A DNA stretch of 64,000 bases from Rhytidiadelphus loreus (GCA_947034895.1 OX344761.1:88859447-88923446); one strand, 5' to 3'. Positions 15,933 to 28,635 are shown, counted from the stretch's first letter. The notes: generated by a model from the letters alone, not told the origin. Translations and numbers: made by a program.

Positions 15933-18294
15933 CGCACTTTTCGTCTACATTAGTTGTGCACTTCCTGACATTTGCAAATTTGATGGACACTTCCACCTTC
16001 TTACCGGTAGTGTCGTGATATCATACTATACTATACTCTTTATTTGACTTGTCAACATATTTAGATGTGTTTCCATCTTGTACTCTTGTAACGTTTCATT
16101 ACAATTGTATGCATTAATTAATTTTCAGAAACAAACTCTTTTGAACATAACGTTATTGAACATGAAGTTTGAGTGCTCCTTCTACAGTGGCACTGTAGAA
16201 GGAATTCCATCAATAGTGCCTTTGCGATTCAAGTGCTGGCATCAATTCAACAACTTTCAGCAATACAAAGGAGTCACAATTGTGCGCCAGAAAGCAAAGA
16301 GGTGAATCCTTAACCCCTTTAGGATGTGGAGACCATGTCTGGGCCTCAATTTCTAGTATTTCATATTTTTGTGTGGTTCCCTTATGTATTGGGCAAAATA
16401 TGAAATTAAAACACTTTGGCAAAGTTGTGGAGCAAATTATGAGATTAAAAAATAAAAGGGTAGAAACTATGCCTTAGTGAAGAACAAGTTCTATGTATTC
16501 ACAGTGAATACAAGTTCTTTCTTGTAGAAGGTTTCATGTTAGATGTATTTTACTTGGAGAATACACATACATCTTTGGCTACTAGCAAGAGTGATAAAAA
16601 AATAGTTATCCTACTTCCTCCACTGATCAATTACCCTATCATGAAAATTTAAACATATTTGAGAATCACTTTACATACATTTGAAAGCCACTTACTATAA
16701 GCATATCGAAGTCAGGAGACAAGCTCTTTGTACAAGTGGGATGATAGGAAGTAAAACAATCCACTTTGGATATGTAAATTAGGATTAGCAAGAGCTAAAC
16801 CATTCATACCTAGTTAAGTCAAAAAGTAGGAATTGTGTTCAATATAGAACTTCAACCTCATTTTGGCATAGTAAAATAACTTTTTCAAAAAAATTTGAAC
16901 TAAGAAACATTGGTAAATCACACTAACTTTCATCTCCAAAAATTTATTTGAGATTTCAAGCTTCTATAAGGAAAAATTTCAGCTCTCAAAGGGGCTACTT
17001 TGTTTTGATGTTTGGAGGAGTTCCCTTGAATGGAACTCTTGAAGAATAGTAGTCACTATTCATCATCAATGATGAATAGTGACCACAATAAAATAAAAAA
17101 ATTGTAAGAATTTTTTATAAATAATTTTAAATAATTTTAAAATAATATTAGAATAATAATGCCACATCAGATCTGAAATTTTATAATTTTACATCTATTT
17201 TAATAATATTATTTTAAATATTATTTAAATATTTAAAAAATGTTTTAACTGATTTGTCCCACGCAAAGGAGGCCCTGAGGTTTGCTGGCTGAAAAAAAAA
17301 TGACCAAAACTTTTATTTTATTTTTTCTTTTCCTAGCCAACGTTCCCTAAAATCCCTACGTTCCATAGACTCACGGCCCCTTTGAGGGCTCATTTTTTTC
17401 CTAATACAATCAGAATTTATAGACAAACTGAAGAGGGGTTAGAAGGGACATTTTTTTTGACATTTTCAAACATTTTCTATGAATTTTGTCTATAACTTTT
17501 GATTGAAGGTTCAAACTCACAAATGGTTTTTTGGAAATGAAATTCTGCTTGATTTCCCAACTTTTCTTGGTTCAAAGTTTTGAAAAAATTGATTCTATTA
17601 TGCCCAAATGAAGTTTGAAGTTCTACATTGAACACAATTCCTTTGTCTTGACAATAAGCAATCATGTTTTCATCTTCAAATTGTCCCATATCTTTTGAGG
17701 ATTCATGAGAAACAATAGATTTCATTATAAAAATGACCTCTCTACCTCTCATCTTACAATTGAATTTCCTTGATTGTGGTGCTTTGCATTTTCTCTTGAA
17801 GGGTATTATTGATTTTGTTGGAAATAAAATCAAGGATGCCATTGAGAAAAAATGTCAACTATAATATTACATGTCAATTATCAAATAGGGTTTTCTTTTT
17901 TTTGGATAAAAGCAGTGTCTCTGATTCATTTTGTATTTTTGTAACAAGCAAGGTTTAGTTTACTGGGTTTTTTATTGTACAACTTAGGTTCGGGACATTT
18001 TTGCTTTTTTGGAACAAAGTAGTGTTTGGATTCATTTTATACTTTTGTAACAACTTAGGTTTTGAAATCTTTCATTATTTTGTAATAAGGTGGGTCTACA
18101 TTTTTTTGGGTAACAAGTACATTCTTCATTTGTTATTGTTACAAGCTCTAAACTTGCCAGAAACAAATCACAAAGGATTGTATGCAATATAAAAATATGC
18201 CAATAAACTACAACCTTCATAGATTCTCAATTTCAAAATGAATTAGCATCAAATTTCTCATGAAGATTTTAGAATTCTCACAATTGAAGTACCT

Positions 18295-18509
18295 TAGTTC
18301 ATGGAGTGTTGTTGTAGTCATCCGAACCACATTTTGCTTGGCCAATGGTACTTCCAGTCTATACTTGACTTGCAACTAATGTAAATATGTCATACCAAGT
18401 GTATGTAGTTCATGGATTGATGTTGTAGTCATCCAAACCACATTTTGCGTGGCCAATGGTACTCCAGTCCATACTTGACTTGTAACTGATGTAAGTATGT
18501 TATACCAGA
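18295..18509. repeat. Two-copy tandem repeat of about 110 bp
   Basis: The unit starting TAGTTCATGGA occurs at 18295-18405 and again at 18406-18509. Several substitutions and small gaps separate the copies. Both contain the block 'AACCACATTTTGC.TGGCC'. No coding potential is seen. Confidence 0.8.
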
Positions 18510-19441
18510 CGAATGAGATAGTTCAATGGACAATCTGATGTTGATTTCTCTTTCTTCTCCAACTTGGTATTGTGTAGTCTTTCTACAAAAAGCATCAAAG
18601 ACCCATTAGTAGTCAAAAATTTATTGCTAGAGCATGTTTTCTTCAAAACCACTTTTGATTGCAAAAGAGTGTAGTACACTTATAAGTGGTTTTCCACCTT
18701 AAAAAGACATAGTTTAGGGTTACTAAATAGTGGTTGTACATCATTTTCCTCAAAATAAGCTTAAATTTGTTCATGTTTGTTATTTTAGAACATCCTAAAG
18801 GGCTTAAAGTTCAAGAATGTTATGAAACATAGACCTCATTTGAAGTACCAATTAACGGTCAAACTTCATCTACTCATAACTTTTACTAGGAAAGTTCAAT
18901 CTTTGAGTATCTTAGCAATTCTTATAAGTGAATTCAAACTCTATAAAGATAAGTTTTAAAAGTCTAAAAATAAAATTGATGGAAGTATTTTAGGGTCCTT
19001 TTTCCCTCAAGCCCCAACAACTTTTTGAGAATCAAGGCTTTCAATGAATTGTCCCAATTTGATATGGATGTGCAAAATAGTAAATTGATGGAAGTAATTT
19101 TGCACATGGATGTGCTTGAAATTTTTAATTTTAACCAAAAAAACACTAAAGACTACTATATCTAATATGCATAGAATAAATTGTGATAATTTTGACTATT
19201 TGATTATTAAATTATAACAATTTTGGATGATCAACTTTATAGTCAAAATAAACTTTAAGATTTTGTGCAAGGGTGTCCATTGCAATCTTGACTTTTTGTA
19301 GTGTCGAGGGCTCTTGGAAATGAGCCTCAAATACACTAGATCTTGGAGAAAAAATCACATTAGAAATTCATTTAAAAAATTGTAGAGTAGATTTTGAGAA
19401 TCCATAAATTGATTGAGATTATGCATGTTAGGGCCTTTTAT

Positions 19442-19668
19442 TGAGTACAAAAGAGTGTCACACATATATCTTGAAGAGGAAACATACATTAGATATTAAT
19501 ATAATCAAAGTACAACCTCAATAAATATGAGGGAGAAGGTAACATAAAAAGTCAAGTTACTAAGGCCGAACTCTTAGGTTCATGAGAGACATTGTTGCTA
19601 AGGGACATATCTCCTAGAATGATGCTAGATACTATAACTAAACTAAATTATAATACTATTAATATTCC
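19442..19668 (-). repeat. 3' LTR of the copia element
   Basis: It starts on the plus strand with TGAGTACAAAAGAG and shares the order of blocks with 39404-39624, for example 'AATATGAGGGAGAAGGTAAC' and 'AAAAGTCAAGTTACTAAG'. The adjacent CCCCCTTAAATT is a polypurine tract on the element's strand. Outer neighbour: TTTAT target duplication. Confidence 0.85.
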
Positions 19669-20097
19669 CCCTTAAATTATAGGCCTTATAATAATTTTTA
19701 TTTGTTTTTTTGTAGTCTTCAATGTCTTCTTCAAGAAACCGGAGTTGATGAATCATCAACTACATTAAGTTTTATTATTGCAGCAATACCAAAACAAAGT
19801 GTATGCAGGAATTTGTCAAAAGACTCGTCCATAATTAGTATGCCTATATATCCGTCCATATTCATGTCTTTGTCTTTGTTCATGTCTTTGTCCTTCTACT
19901 CTTCCGTTGTGCAAAAAAGGTGATCCTTGAGTACTTCTCATTAATGGGTTAGGAATGAAAGAATGATTTGTAAAAGAATTACAAATTGGTCGAGTGTGAA
20001 GCAATTAAAAACAAGTTGAACAACATTTAGATATAGGTTGAGTTTTCTTTGGTGATTGATAAGGAACATCGTAAACACTTGGAGGATAACAAGAAGG

Positions 20098-20640
20098 TCA
20101 AAATATATGATGAAACATCATAGCACGGGTGATAGCTTTGTAAGTATTCAAAGAGGCATCATCTGAAATAGGTGGATGAAGGAGATAATCCATCAATGTC
20201 ATACACTTGGAACATTGACCTTTAGTTAGACTTTTGGTAAGTATATTTGTTGCCATTATAGTTGTTGGAATATACTTAAGGATAAGAGTTTGAGACTCAA
20301 GATATTCTCCAATGAATAGCAATGTTTTTGCTACGGGCATGTAACTTGGGATTTTTTGCCAATGCAATAGCACTTTTATTATCAATAAAAATAATAATGG
20401 GTTAGATTGAGCAAACCCCAAATTAGAAAGAAGTTATCAAAGCCAAATTGCTTCAATGGTTGCTTTTATAAGTGCCATATACTCGGACTCTATACTTGAA
20501 AAAGTCATAGATTTTTGTTTTGGGCTTGACCAAGAAATGAACCCATCAACCAATAAGAAATAGTTTCCTGAAGTGGAGCAACAAGAGTCGTGATCTCCAT
20601 CCCAATTATCATCAGTGAAACCATGTAGAAAGAAAATTTA
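20098..20640 (-). pseudogene. Copia RNase H fragment
   Basis: Minus-strand translation gives the copia RNase H order: a GFTDDNWDGD start near 20620, a SGNYF...ISW block, an SSIESEYMAL block, and the C-terminal LKYIPTTIMATNILTKSL near 20260. Codon phase shifts at least once, between about 20400 and 20460. It is separated from the reverse transcriptase by foreign DNA at about 20641-22880. Confidence 0.8.
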
Positions 20641-22880
20641 GAAAATTTAGTAAATTTAGTGAAAAAAATAGCTATTAGGGGTAGAAAAAGTTAAAATAAA
20701 GTTAAAAATAAAGTTAAATACATTTAATAGTGTGAATAGATATATACATAAGGACAAATAAAAAAGAAATAAAATTAAAATTAAAATTAAAACTTGGATG
20801 AATGAGGTGTGACTTAGGTCACTTCTTCATGAGTTACACCCATTTGTTTTTTTTAGAAACTAGAAAAAGTTAGAAAACTAGAAAAGCAATGGCATTGTAT
20901 AAGTCTCAAATTTCTTATAAATTATATTTATATTAATATTTTCATTGTATTGTGATTTTTATACCTTTGGCTTATAGTGTTTTTGTATTGCTGTGATTTC
21001 TGTGTTTCTCTTCTTGTGTTATATTGTTGGACTATCTGTGAGTGTTCTGTGATTTTTGAGTGATTGTGGTGAAGGAGAGTATGGTAGCTCTTCCTTTATT
21101 AATCTCAAGTTAGGGTTTGTTAATTTGAGTATACACATTACAATTTGTGAGAGATTTGGTTGTCTTAGTGAATTGGACGAGCAATTGGCTTTTGAGGGGA
21201 ATTTGAATTGGATTGGGGAGAGGAAGACCGATCTTGCTGTGATCTGTGCTGCGGAGTTCAAACAGAGCTTCTCAACAACAGTGCAGTGATCTTCATCAAC
21301 TTCTCAAATTCAGTGAATTAGTGTGTTAGAAGGGGATTTTGACCTTGGATTTGTGGTGGTAATGTGTGTATGATGAATAACATGTGTGTTTCTTGCGATC
21401 AAATGTTTGGAAGAAATTGCGGTCAAATTTTGGAAATTTTGCTGTGAAAGTTGTGGTACTAATTGACTTCATCATCAAAATTTCACAAATAGGTTGAATT
21501 TGTGAATTTGAGGAGGCTTGCAATGATTGAATTGTTAAACGAATAAATTTCATAGATTGGAACGAATCTATCAAAATTTTCCAATCCAACAAGCAATTTA
21601 GTGATCGCCAACTACAATACTGGCAATGAAAAAAACTTGAAAATTTCCAAAATTTCACTTACATCTTGGATTGAACGCAACCTAGATTGCAAACGACTTG
21701 GATTGTATCAAGATCAGTAAACAATTTGACCAAAATTGCAAAAAAATTGGAAATTCAGAGAGTCGTGCTCCACTGGCATCCAAATTTCAAAAATTTGTAT
21801 CAATTTCATTATTGGAAGGGCTTGTTTGGATCATGATTAATCAAACAAGTAGAAATCATGAATAAATTTCAACAAATTTCAATAAATTTCAATCAATTGA
21901 CTATCAAATTTTAATCGAAAGAAGAGGCGAAGGAAGTCTGTGTAGTCTGGGGAGAATTTTGCATGGCCATAGGAGGCGTCACATAGTTATAGGATTCAAA
22001 TTGCGCGGTTATAGGATCCAGATCACAATTTTAGGTCCTGTGCATGCTTTTAGGGGTTAATTCGCTTGGTTTGGGGGTATTTTTTTTATTGTGAGTTTGA
22101 GCATTAATTTCCACAGGTTTAGGCCTTTTTTAAGTATGTTTTTAAGTCTGGTATTGGATAGTTATAGGGGCTAAAACCCATGGCCATAACCCATGGCCAT
22201 AGGTCTAAAGACCATGGTTTTAAGTATTTGGTTTAGGATATTGTTTGTTATGATTTAGGTTTATCTCTTGAGTAACCATGAAAATAAGATCAATGTTTTT
22301 GTTGCATATAGGTACTTACTTTGTGGTCATTTGGATCATTTGACTTGGAATAATTTGACCAAAAGCAAATGCAAAAGAAAAAAAAAAAAATTTGACCATT
22401 TGTAAAATTCAAAACTCAGCATACTTTGCATAACTGGGAACAATTTGACATAGAATATGGAATTGCTAGACATTCTTGCATAAACAAGATGAACTATAGA
22501 TCGATTGGAAAAGTTGACCTAAGCATAAAAAGGAATAATTAATGAATTATGTTTACTATTTTATAAGTATTATCTTATTATTAGAGCATGCATCATATAA
22601 GAATCATTTGACCAAACCTGATTTATTTGACAAAGAATCATTTGACCTCTTTTTAGAACACTATATAGGACTGGGGCTTCATGCATTGTGTCACATACAT
22701 TGGTAACAAACTGTCCAAACAAATTTCACACACATGGGAATAAAAATGTTATAATATTATTCTAAACTTGTAAACACAAATTTATTTGAAAGTGACTTTA
22801 GTCACAAAACGTTAGACTAATTAAACCTTTCCCTAAAACAAAGAACCCCTGTACTATTGTTTCCTAGGTTTTGTGGAAGT
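20641..22880. other. Unidentified 2.2-kb insertion inside the copia pol gene
   Basis: Copia coding similarity stops near 20640 and resumes near 22885, so this block is an insertion. It is AT-rich with long A and T runs. It has short open frames at 21056-21289 (+) and 21326-21658 (-) without recognisable domains. I could not see terminal repeats or a target duplication, so the type of element is unknown. Confidence 0.5.
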
Positions 22881-22884
22881 GCAA

Positions 22885-23930
22885 AACCAAGACTACAAAT
22901 TACTTAAAATATTTCATTGTGGAATACATTGATATATAATTCCAATATCAAGTGAACCTTGAAAGTAGCATAAAACATGCTTAAGATCTTGCCAATGTAG
23001 GTCACTAGGATTAAAAAGATATTGAGCTAAACAACCAACATAATAACAAGCATCTAGCTAGGAATTAATAGTAGCATGCATTAAAGATTCCAACACTTGA
23101 GAATAAAGAACTTCTATCATGGAAGTACGATCATCATAAGTTTGAGGACTATTATCTTTTGTTAAGACCAAACCAACTTCAAGGGAGTCAGTAGGTTTAG
23201 GCTTACAAAACTCCATATTGTAGTGTCGAAGTATTTTACGGAGATACTTAGATTGACTTCTTTTTAGCCAACTTTGGTCTTTATTCCTTTCAGTTTGGAG
23301 GCCAAGGAGATATTGTAATTCCCCTTGATAACTCATTTTCAATTCCTTCTCAAGAAGAATTCTTAATTCCAATATAAGATGAGGATTGTTATTTGCAACT
23401 AAAGCATCATCAACATAAATTACAAGGATGATAACACCTTCATTACTTCTTTTGATGTAGACATTTGAATTGGCATTACTTCGTATGAAATCGAGAAGGA
23501 TCAAATAATTATGCAACTGGTGGTACCACATGTGTGCGCCTTGTTTTAAGCCATGAAGTGCTTTTAACAATTTATACATAATGTTGTGATGAAGAGGTCA
23601 AGGGACACCCTCCGGAATTTGCATATAAATTTCTTCAACAAGTAACCCATTTAAAAACGCAACTTTTACATCAAATTGATGCAACTCTAGATCATACAAC
23701 GCAGCCAAAGCCAAGATGATGCGTATTGAAGTCAATTTTGCAATTGGAGAGAAGGTTTTTATTTAGTCAATTCCTTCTACTTAAGTATAACCTTTGGCGA
23801 CTAACTTTGCCTTGTATTGATTGATCAATCCATCAGCATTGGTTTTTAGTTTGAAAACCCATCGGTTACCAATAGGTTTCCTATCAAGAGATAAGGTAAC
23901 GTATTTCCATGTTTTATTTTTTGGAAGAGA
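22885..23930 (-). pseudogene. Copia reverse transcriptase fragment
   Basis: The clearest part (23058-23579) reads 173 residues with LKALHGLKQ, then the catalytic IYVDDALV, then LGLQ and a KYL...L block, as in Ty1/copia polymerases. Beyond its stop codon the YVGCLAQYL...LHW block continues to about 22885. Upstream, FDVKVAFLNG and EEIYMQ-type blocks appear in shifted frames to about 23930. Not functional. Confidence 0.85.
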
Positions 23931-24597
23931 ATGTGAATCTTCATTGATGGCCTCTTGCCATTTAGAAGCATCTTCATAAATTAAAGATTTTTGAAAGATT
24001 GTAGATTCATTTAATATACTTGCTCAAGACATCATGGCTTCATGGTGGTAACTTGGATGACTATGAAGGTGTTGACCTTCAATGACTTCAATAAGTCTCT
24101 TAGACCTTTTAATGAACTGTGGTAATCTTCTTTATAATTGGGATTGAGGAAATCCCCTTGTGAATTGTGATACTTGTTGTTGAGACATTGATTGTGTGTT
24201 GTTCGAGGCTTTCCTTTCCTCGGGGGCTCTATCAATGATAGATGTGGCCAAAGGCATTTGACCTGCTTGAGGTAGGCCCTTAAATAGGTTCCAACACATA
24301 TTCAATTCCTTTTAAAGGAAGTGTTGGAGGACCTTACATATCAGTTGGTATAACTTTAAAAAAACTTAGGATCCAACAACAAACTTTCATTAGTAGGAGC
24401 CTCCATATTTGTGGGAGTTAATGATGGTAGATCACTTTGAGAAATATTAGATTCCAGAAAGGTTACATGTCTAGAGAAAATGATCTTGTTATCATATTTT
24501 TACATTAATTTGTACCCTTTGGTTTCATCATTGCAGCCTAGGAAAATTCATTCCATAGTATGGGATCAAGCTTTTTCCTTTGATCTTTAGGAATTAA

Positions 24598-25254
24598 CCC
24601 CTAAATGCCCAAGGCCTATTTTGAGCTTTTTGGAATTTGCTTTAAATTGAACAAAATGCCAACATTTTGATAAGTTGTATCAATTTTTTTTTTGAATTGT
24701 AACCGTACAAATTCAAACTAGATATGTTAAAGATCTCATAGGAAAAGAGAACACAACAATATCACTTATGGAGCGAAAGACTATAATGATTGACCATGAG
24801 GGTGTTAAAATTGCAAAAGTGATGTGAAGTCTTTCAATCCTCTTTTCACAAGTCAAATCTAAAAAGTTGGTGACAAAAAAACTATGAGGTTAAAGGGCCT
24901 AACATGTATAATCCCAATCGATTTATGGCTTCTCAAAATCTACTTTATAATTTTTTTAAATGAATTTTGAATGTGATTTTTTCTCCAAAATCTAGTGTAT
25001 TTGAGGCTCATTTCCAAGAGCTCTCAACACTACGGGAAGTCAAGATTGCAATGGGTACCCTTGCACAAAATCTTGAATAGAAAAATCACTATCATTAATT
25101 TTCAAGATCGGATTTTTGATTCTAAAACTAGAGTACTAGACTTTGAAAAGAACTTTTCAAAAATATAAACCACTAAAAATAGAAAATTGGTTAGGTTTTA
25201 TTTAGCTTCAAAGTTTTGCAAACACCAAATTTTGGTGCCTCGGGCATTTAGGGG
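24598..25254. mobile_element. TTAA-target short element (657 bp), piggyBac-like ends
   Basis: It has terminal inverted repeats, CCCCTAAATGCCCAAGGC at the left and GCCTCGGGCATTTAGGGG at the right. TTAA lies immediately outside both ends (24594-24597 and 25255-25258). It interrupts the copia pol region. Its interior matches, in reverse order, 19250-19441 plus 39630-39903, the older copy split by the copia element. There is no coding capacity. The TTAA duplication and CCC-type termini are typical of the piggyBac superfamily; the superfamily is my inference. Confidence 0.8.
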
Positions 25255-25257
25255 TTA

Positions 25258-26256
25258 AAGCAAAAGCTCTACACCCAAAGACCCTAACATGTCATAGATT
25301 GGGTTGTCTACCAGTCCATAATTCATAATGAGTCTTATACAAGTCAATGGCACTAGTTGGTACCCTATTTTGTAAATATGTGGCAGTCATGATTGCTTTG
25401 CCCCAGAATACCTTAGGTAATTTAGCATCATTGAGCATGGTGAAAACAACTTCTACTAACATTTTATTACATCATTCTGCCCCTCCATTTTGTTGACAGG
25501 TGTAGGGAACTATAAATTGACAGTTTGACACAATATTCCATGATTTTCACAAAATTTAGTGAATTCAAGGGATTTGTATTCTCAACCACTATCGGCATGA
25601 AGATCCTTTATGGTCTTGTTCATTTGGTTTTCTACCATTTATTTATACTGTTTAAATTTTTTAAAGACTTTAGACTTTTGTCGTAGAAAACATATTACAG
25701 TATAGCGAGTGTAATCATCAATAAAGGTGATAAAATATATGTAGAGCCTGAGTGTGGATGTTTGCATTTGTCCACAAATATCCAAATGGATAAGCTCCAA
25801 AACTTCTTTGGTGCGAGTTCCACCTTGCTTTGGAAATTTGTCTCTATGTTGCTTTCCTTGAATACATGAAGTACATTGACTAATATTTTTAATATCAAGA
25901 TTTTTCTAACCTAAGACCATGGAATTTGTGACAAGTTGTGATAGTTGTGTATAGTTTATGTGACAGTCATTTATGTCACAATTTGGTCTTATCTATCTTT
26001 GAACCAATTGTAGGAAGAGCAACTGCATGGCACTTAGAGGATGCTAGACCTATCTTGTATAAATCATTCTCTAGCTTACAAGTAGCTATTATAGCTCCAC
26101 TAGGTGCTCTAAGTGTACATAGATTAGACTTGATGTTCATATGGCCTCCAACTTCATCTAGCTCTTTGACTGAAAACAATTTTTTTATTAATCCAAGCAC
26201 ATGAAGGACATTAGGTATGGTTTTTTCTTGACCATTATTTAATGTAATAGATATGT
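25258..26256 (-). pseudogene. Copia integrase and pre-integrase fragments
   Basis: Minus-strand frames contain a degenerate integrase core around 25480-25640 (FCENHGI and a VNKMEGQN block) and 25695-25898. Further upstream is a pre-integrase/protease-end segment (25976-26256) with VLHVLGLIKKLFSVKELDE, typical of copia polyproteins. Multiple stops and shifts. The right end is cut by the CACTA element at 26257, and the frame continues on its far side. Confidence 0.75.
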
Positions 26257-26590
26257 CACTACTAGAAAGGCATGTCCACAAGAACAGAAAATCAACTAAT
26301 TTGTGTTATTTAGAGTAGTACAATGATCATTTTGATCATATCTGTTGAAAAACAACAGAATGGCAAATACTTTCTGTTGTTTTGGATAGTGCAATGACCA
26401 AATCAACAAGTTTCTGTTGATTTAAAATTTTTTTAAAATTTTTTTGGAATTTTTTTGGAATTTTTTTGGAATTTTTTGGAATCTTCGGGAATTTTATGAG
26501 AATTTTCTAGATTCTTCATGGAATCTTTTAGGAATTTAAATATAATGATTAAAAAAAATTTTGAACATGTGAAATTAGTGTTTTTTCAAT

Positions 26591-26940
26591 TCAGCAGACT
26601 TTGGAGTCCAATCTCTCATAGTAGAACACATTTTTTCACAAAACTTGTAACTAAAGAAAGTTGTAAAATCAAGCTATCTTTCACCTCAAAAAATCCGTTT
26701 GGGATTTAGATCCTCCAATCAAAAGTTATAGATAAAAATCAGAGAGGGGTAGTTATGAACATTTATTTAACATTGTCAAACATCCTCTCTGATTTCTGTT
26801 CATAACTTTTGATAGGAGGATGAAAATCACGAACGGAGTTTTGGAGGTAAGAGATAGCTTAAATATACAACTTTTCTTAGTTACAAGTTTTGTGAAAAAA
26901 TGTGTTCTAATATGAGTAAATGGACTCTGAAGTCCGCTGA
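26591..26940. repeat. Long hairpin 1 inside the CACTA element
   Basis: The left arm runs from TCAGCAGACTTTGGAGTCCA and the right arm ends in the matching TGGACTCTGAAGTCCGCTGA. Interior blocks such as CACAAAACTTGTAACTAA pair with TTAGTTACAAGTTTTGTG. Arms are about 165 bp with a short loop near 26766. A transcript would fold into long double-stranded RNA. Confidence 0.85.
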
Positions 26941-26998
26941 AAATATGGAATTATTTAAAAAAAAATTTTAATCATTCACAAATTGGTATTTTAAAAAT

Positions 26999-27338
26999 TC
27001 AGTAGACTTCAGGGTCCATTTGCACATAGTAATTCTACTTTTTTTTTAAACTTAGAACTAAGAGAAGTTGTAAAACAAACTTAACTTTCATCTCCAAAAA
27101 TCCGTTTGCAATTTCGATTTTCCAATAAGAAGTTATGGGCAAAATTCAGAGAGGGCCATTTTCTTTTCACTTTTTAACACCCTCTCTGATTTTTGTCCAT
27201 AACTTCATATTAAAAAATCGAAATCACAAACGGATTTTTGGAGATGAAAGATAACTTTATTTTTCAACTTTTCTTAGTTCTAAGTTTTTAAGAAAAAGTC
27301 AATTTACTATGTGAAAATTAGCCCTAAAGTCTGCTGAC
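26999..27338. repeat. Long hairpin 2 inside the CACTA element
   Basis: It has the same architecture as hairpin 1 and is clearly related in sequence. It starts TCAGTAGACTTCAGGGTCCA and ends in the matching GTCTGCTGA, with CATCTCCAAAAATCCGTTTG pairing with its complement near 27225. The two hairpins look like a duplicated unit. Confidence 0.82.
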
Positions 27339-27415
27339 TTCACAAAGCACATAAAAAATTACTTAGAAAGAATTGAAATGCATTTTTTTTACTCATTATG
27401 ACATGCAAATTCAAA

Positions 27416-27482
27416 GGTGGCTTAGTGGATGAAACCTTCGAATTTAACTCCAAGGTTGGGGGTTCGAATCCCCCCGAAGGCA
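27416..27482 (+). other. tRNA-like segment with A- and B-box consensus
   Basis: TGGCTTAGTGG fits the polymerase III A box and GGTTCGAATCC fits the B box exactly, at tRNA-like spacing. The GGGGG...CCCCC T-arm is intact. A normal acceptor stem is absent; instead CCTTCG (27434-27439) pairs with CGAAGG (27475-27480). It is a tRNA relic or SINE head, not a functional tRNA gene. Confidence 0.5.
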
Positions 27483-27711
27483 AGGTGCCCGTGGTTGCCT
27501 AGTTGGCAGTGCCACGTGGCATTTATTTATTTTTTAAATTTTAAATTTAAAAAAAAAATTGAATTATTTAATTTTCTTATTTGTCTGAAACAACAGAAAA
27601 AACAACAGATTTCAGTTAGATTTTGTCCGAAACAACAATCCGTAAATGACTGAACTAACAACAGTTTTCGGTTGAATTTTAGTTCTTTTGGTCATATCCT
27701 TTCTAGTAGTG

Positions 27712-28550
27712 TGTTTCCTTCACCTACAACCTCATGGGATGTATCATTGCTTAAGTAACCTTTATTTACAAGTTTATATGTGATATAAGAATTCCATTAA
27801 TGGGCCATATGTTAGGTAGCTCCAATGTCAATATACCAATTGAAATAAGATCTTTTCCTTAGATAAATAAAACAGTAGCCACATATAATCTAGCATTATC
27901 ATTTGTGACTAGATTAGATTGACTAAAAATTCTTCACTTCTTCTCATTTGCAATTCTTTTATGACAATCTTTAATAGCATGACCAAGCTTTTTACATTAA
28001 AATCATTTCAATTTTCTGTTGTCTGAACCGAAATATTGTTTATTCAAAGAAGTGTCCTCTTGTATCATAGGATTTGAATCATGAAAAGAGGACTTATAGG
28101 ATCCATACCTTTTTGATATGACGGATGGGGTCTCTTACCTACAAAAAAAGCCTTTATTATGTCATTACCAAATCCAAGATCTTTCACTACTATCTCTTCT
28201 TGAAGAAGACCAACAATTAATCTTTGAAGAGGCAAGATTTATAATTGCCTCCTCAAAGTGATTAAGTAAGGCTTATAGCCACTTGGCATGCTTCTCATTA
28301 ATGACAAAATGGCATCTTTCTCATCAATTGGACTTCCAATTGAAGCAAGTTGTTTTAGAATAGAGCAAAATGTGTGTACATGTTTTGCAACACCGTATCT
28401 ATGTCTCTCATTTTAAGACTTTGTAATTTGTCTTGTAGGCACATCCTAGAGATGACATCTTTTGCCTCAGAGAATGTTGAATATCAGAGATGATTGAAAT
28501 TTCAAGACAATTGTTAATTATAGATAAAGCTAATGCATCTTTATCCTTTC
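27712..28550 (-). pseudogene. Copia gag fragment
   Basis: Minus-strand frames show a worn zinc knuckle near 27960-28010 (KKLGHAIKDC, first cysteine of the box lost to a stop context). Near 28480-28550 is the gag helix segment KDKDALALSIINNCLEIS. It is cut on the left by the CACTA element and on the right by the gypsy insertion. The gag start probably lies beyond the gypsy element, around 38793-38830. Confidence 0.65.
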
Positions 28551-28635
28551 ACTCAACAATGCTACCCTTTCTAGTGAAAGGCAATGCTTGAGCACCTTCA
28601 ACAATAGATGGTATAGGTTTTGGCTCAATCCCTTT

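Larger units (their letters stand above)
15385..19441. other. 3' UTR and intergenic region, including part of an old TTAA element
   Basis: The first few hundred bases are the 3' UTR and downstream DNA of the dihydropyrimidinase gene. The rest is AT-rich with no convincing gene. Two sharp hairpins occur: 16178-16202 (12-bp stem, 1-base loop) and 17052-17083 (15-bp stem, 2-base loop). From about 19250 the sequence matches, in reverse, the interior of the TTAA element at 24598-25254. This is the left half of the element into which the copia retrotransposon inserted; its far left end could not be delimited. A 121-codon open frame on the minus strand at 17477-17842 has no recognised domain. Confidence 0.5.
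26257..27711. mobile_element. Non-autonomous CACTA element (1,455 bp) carrying twin long hairpins and a tRNA-like segment
   Basis: The terminal inverted repeats CACTACTAGAAAGG and CCTTTCTAGTAGTG are perfect over 14 bases. They are flanked by a TGT target duplication (26254-26256 and 27712-27714). The element sits in copia DNA. Inside are two consecutive inverted repeats of about 350 and 340 bp (26591-26940 and 26999-27338), then a tRNA-like segment near 27416-27482, then a stretch containing AACAACAG-type subterminal words that also occur at the left end. No transposase. Confidence 0.88.
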
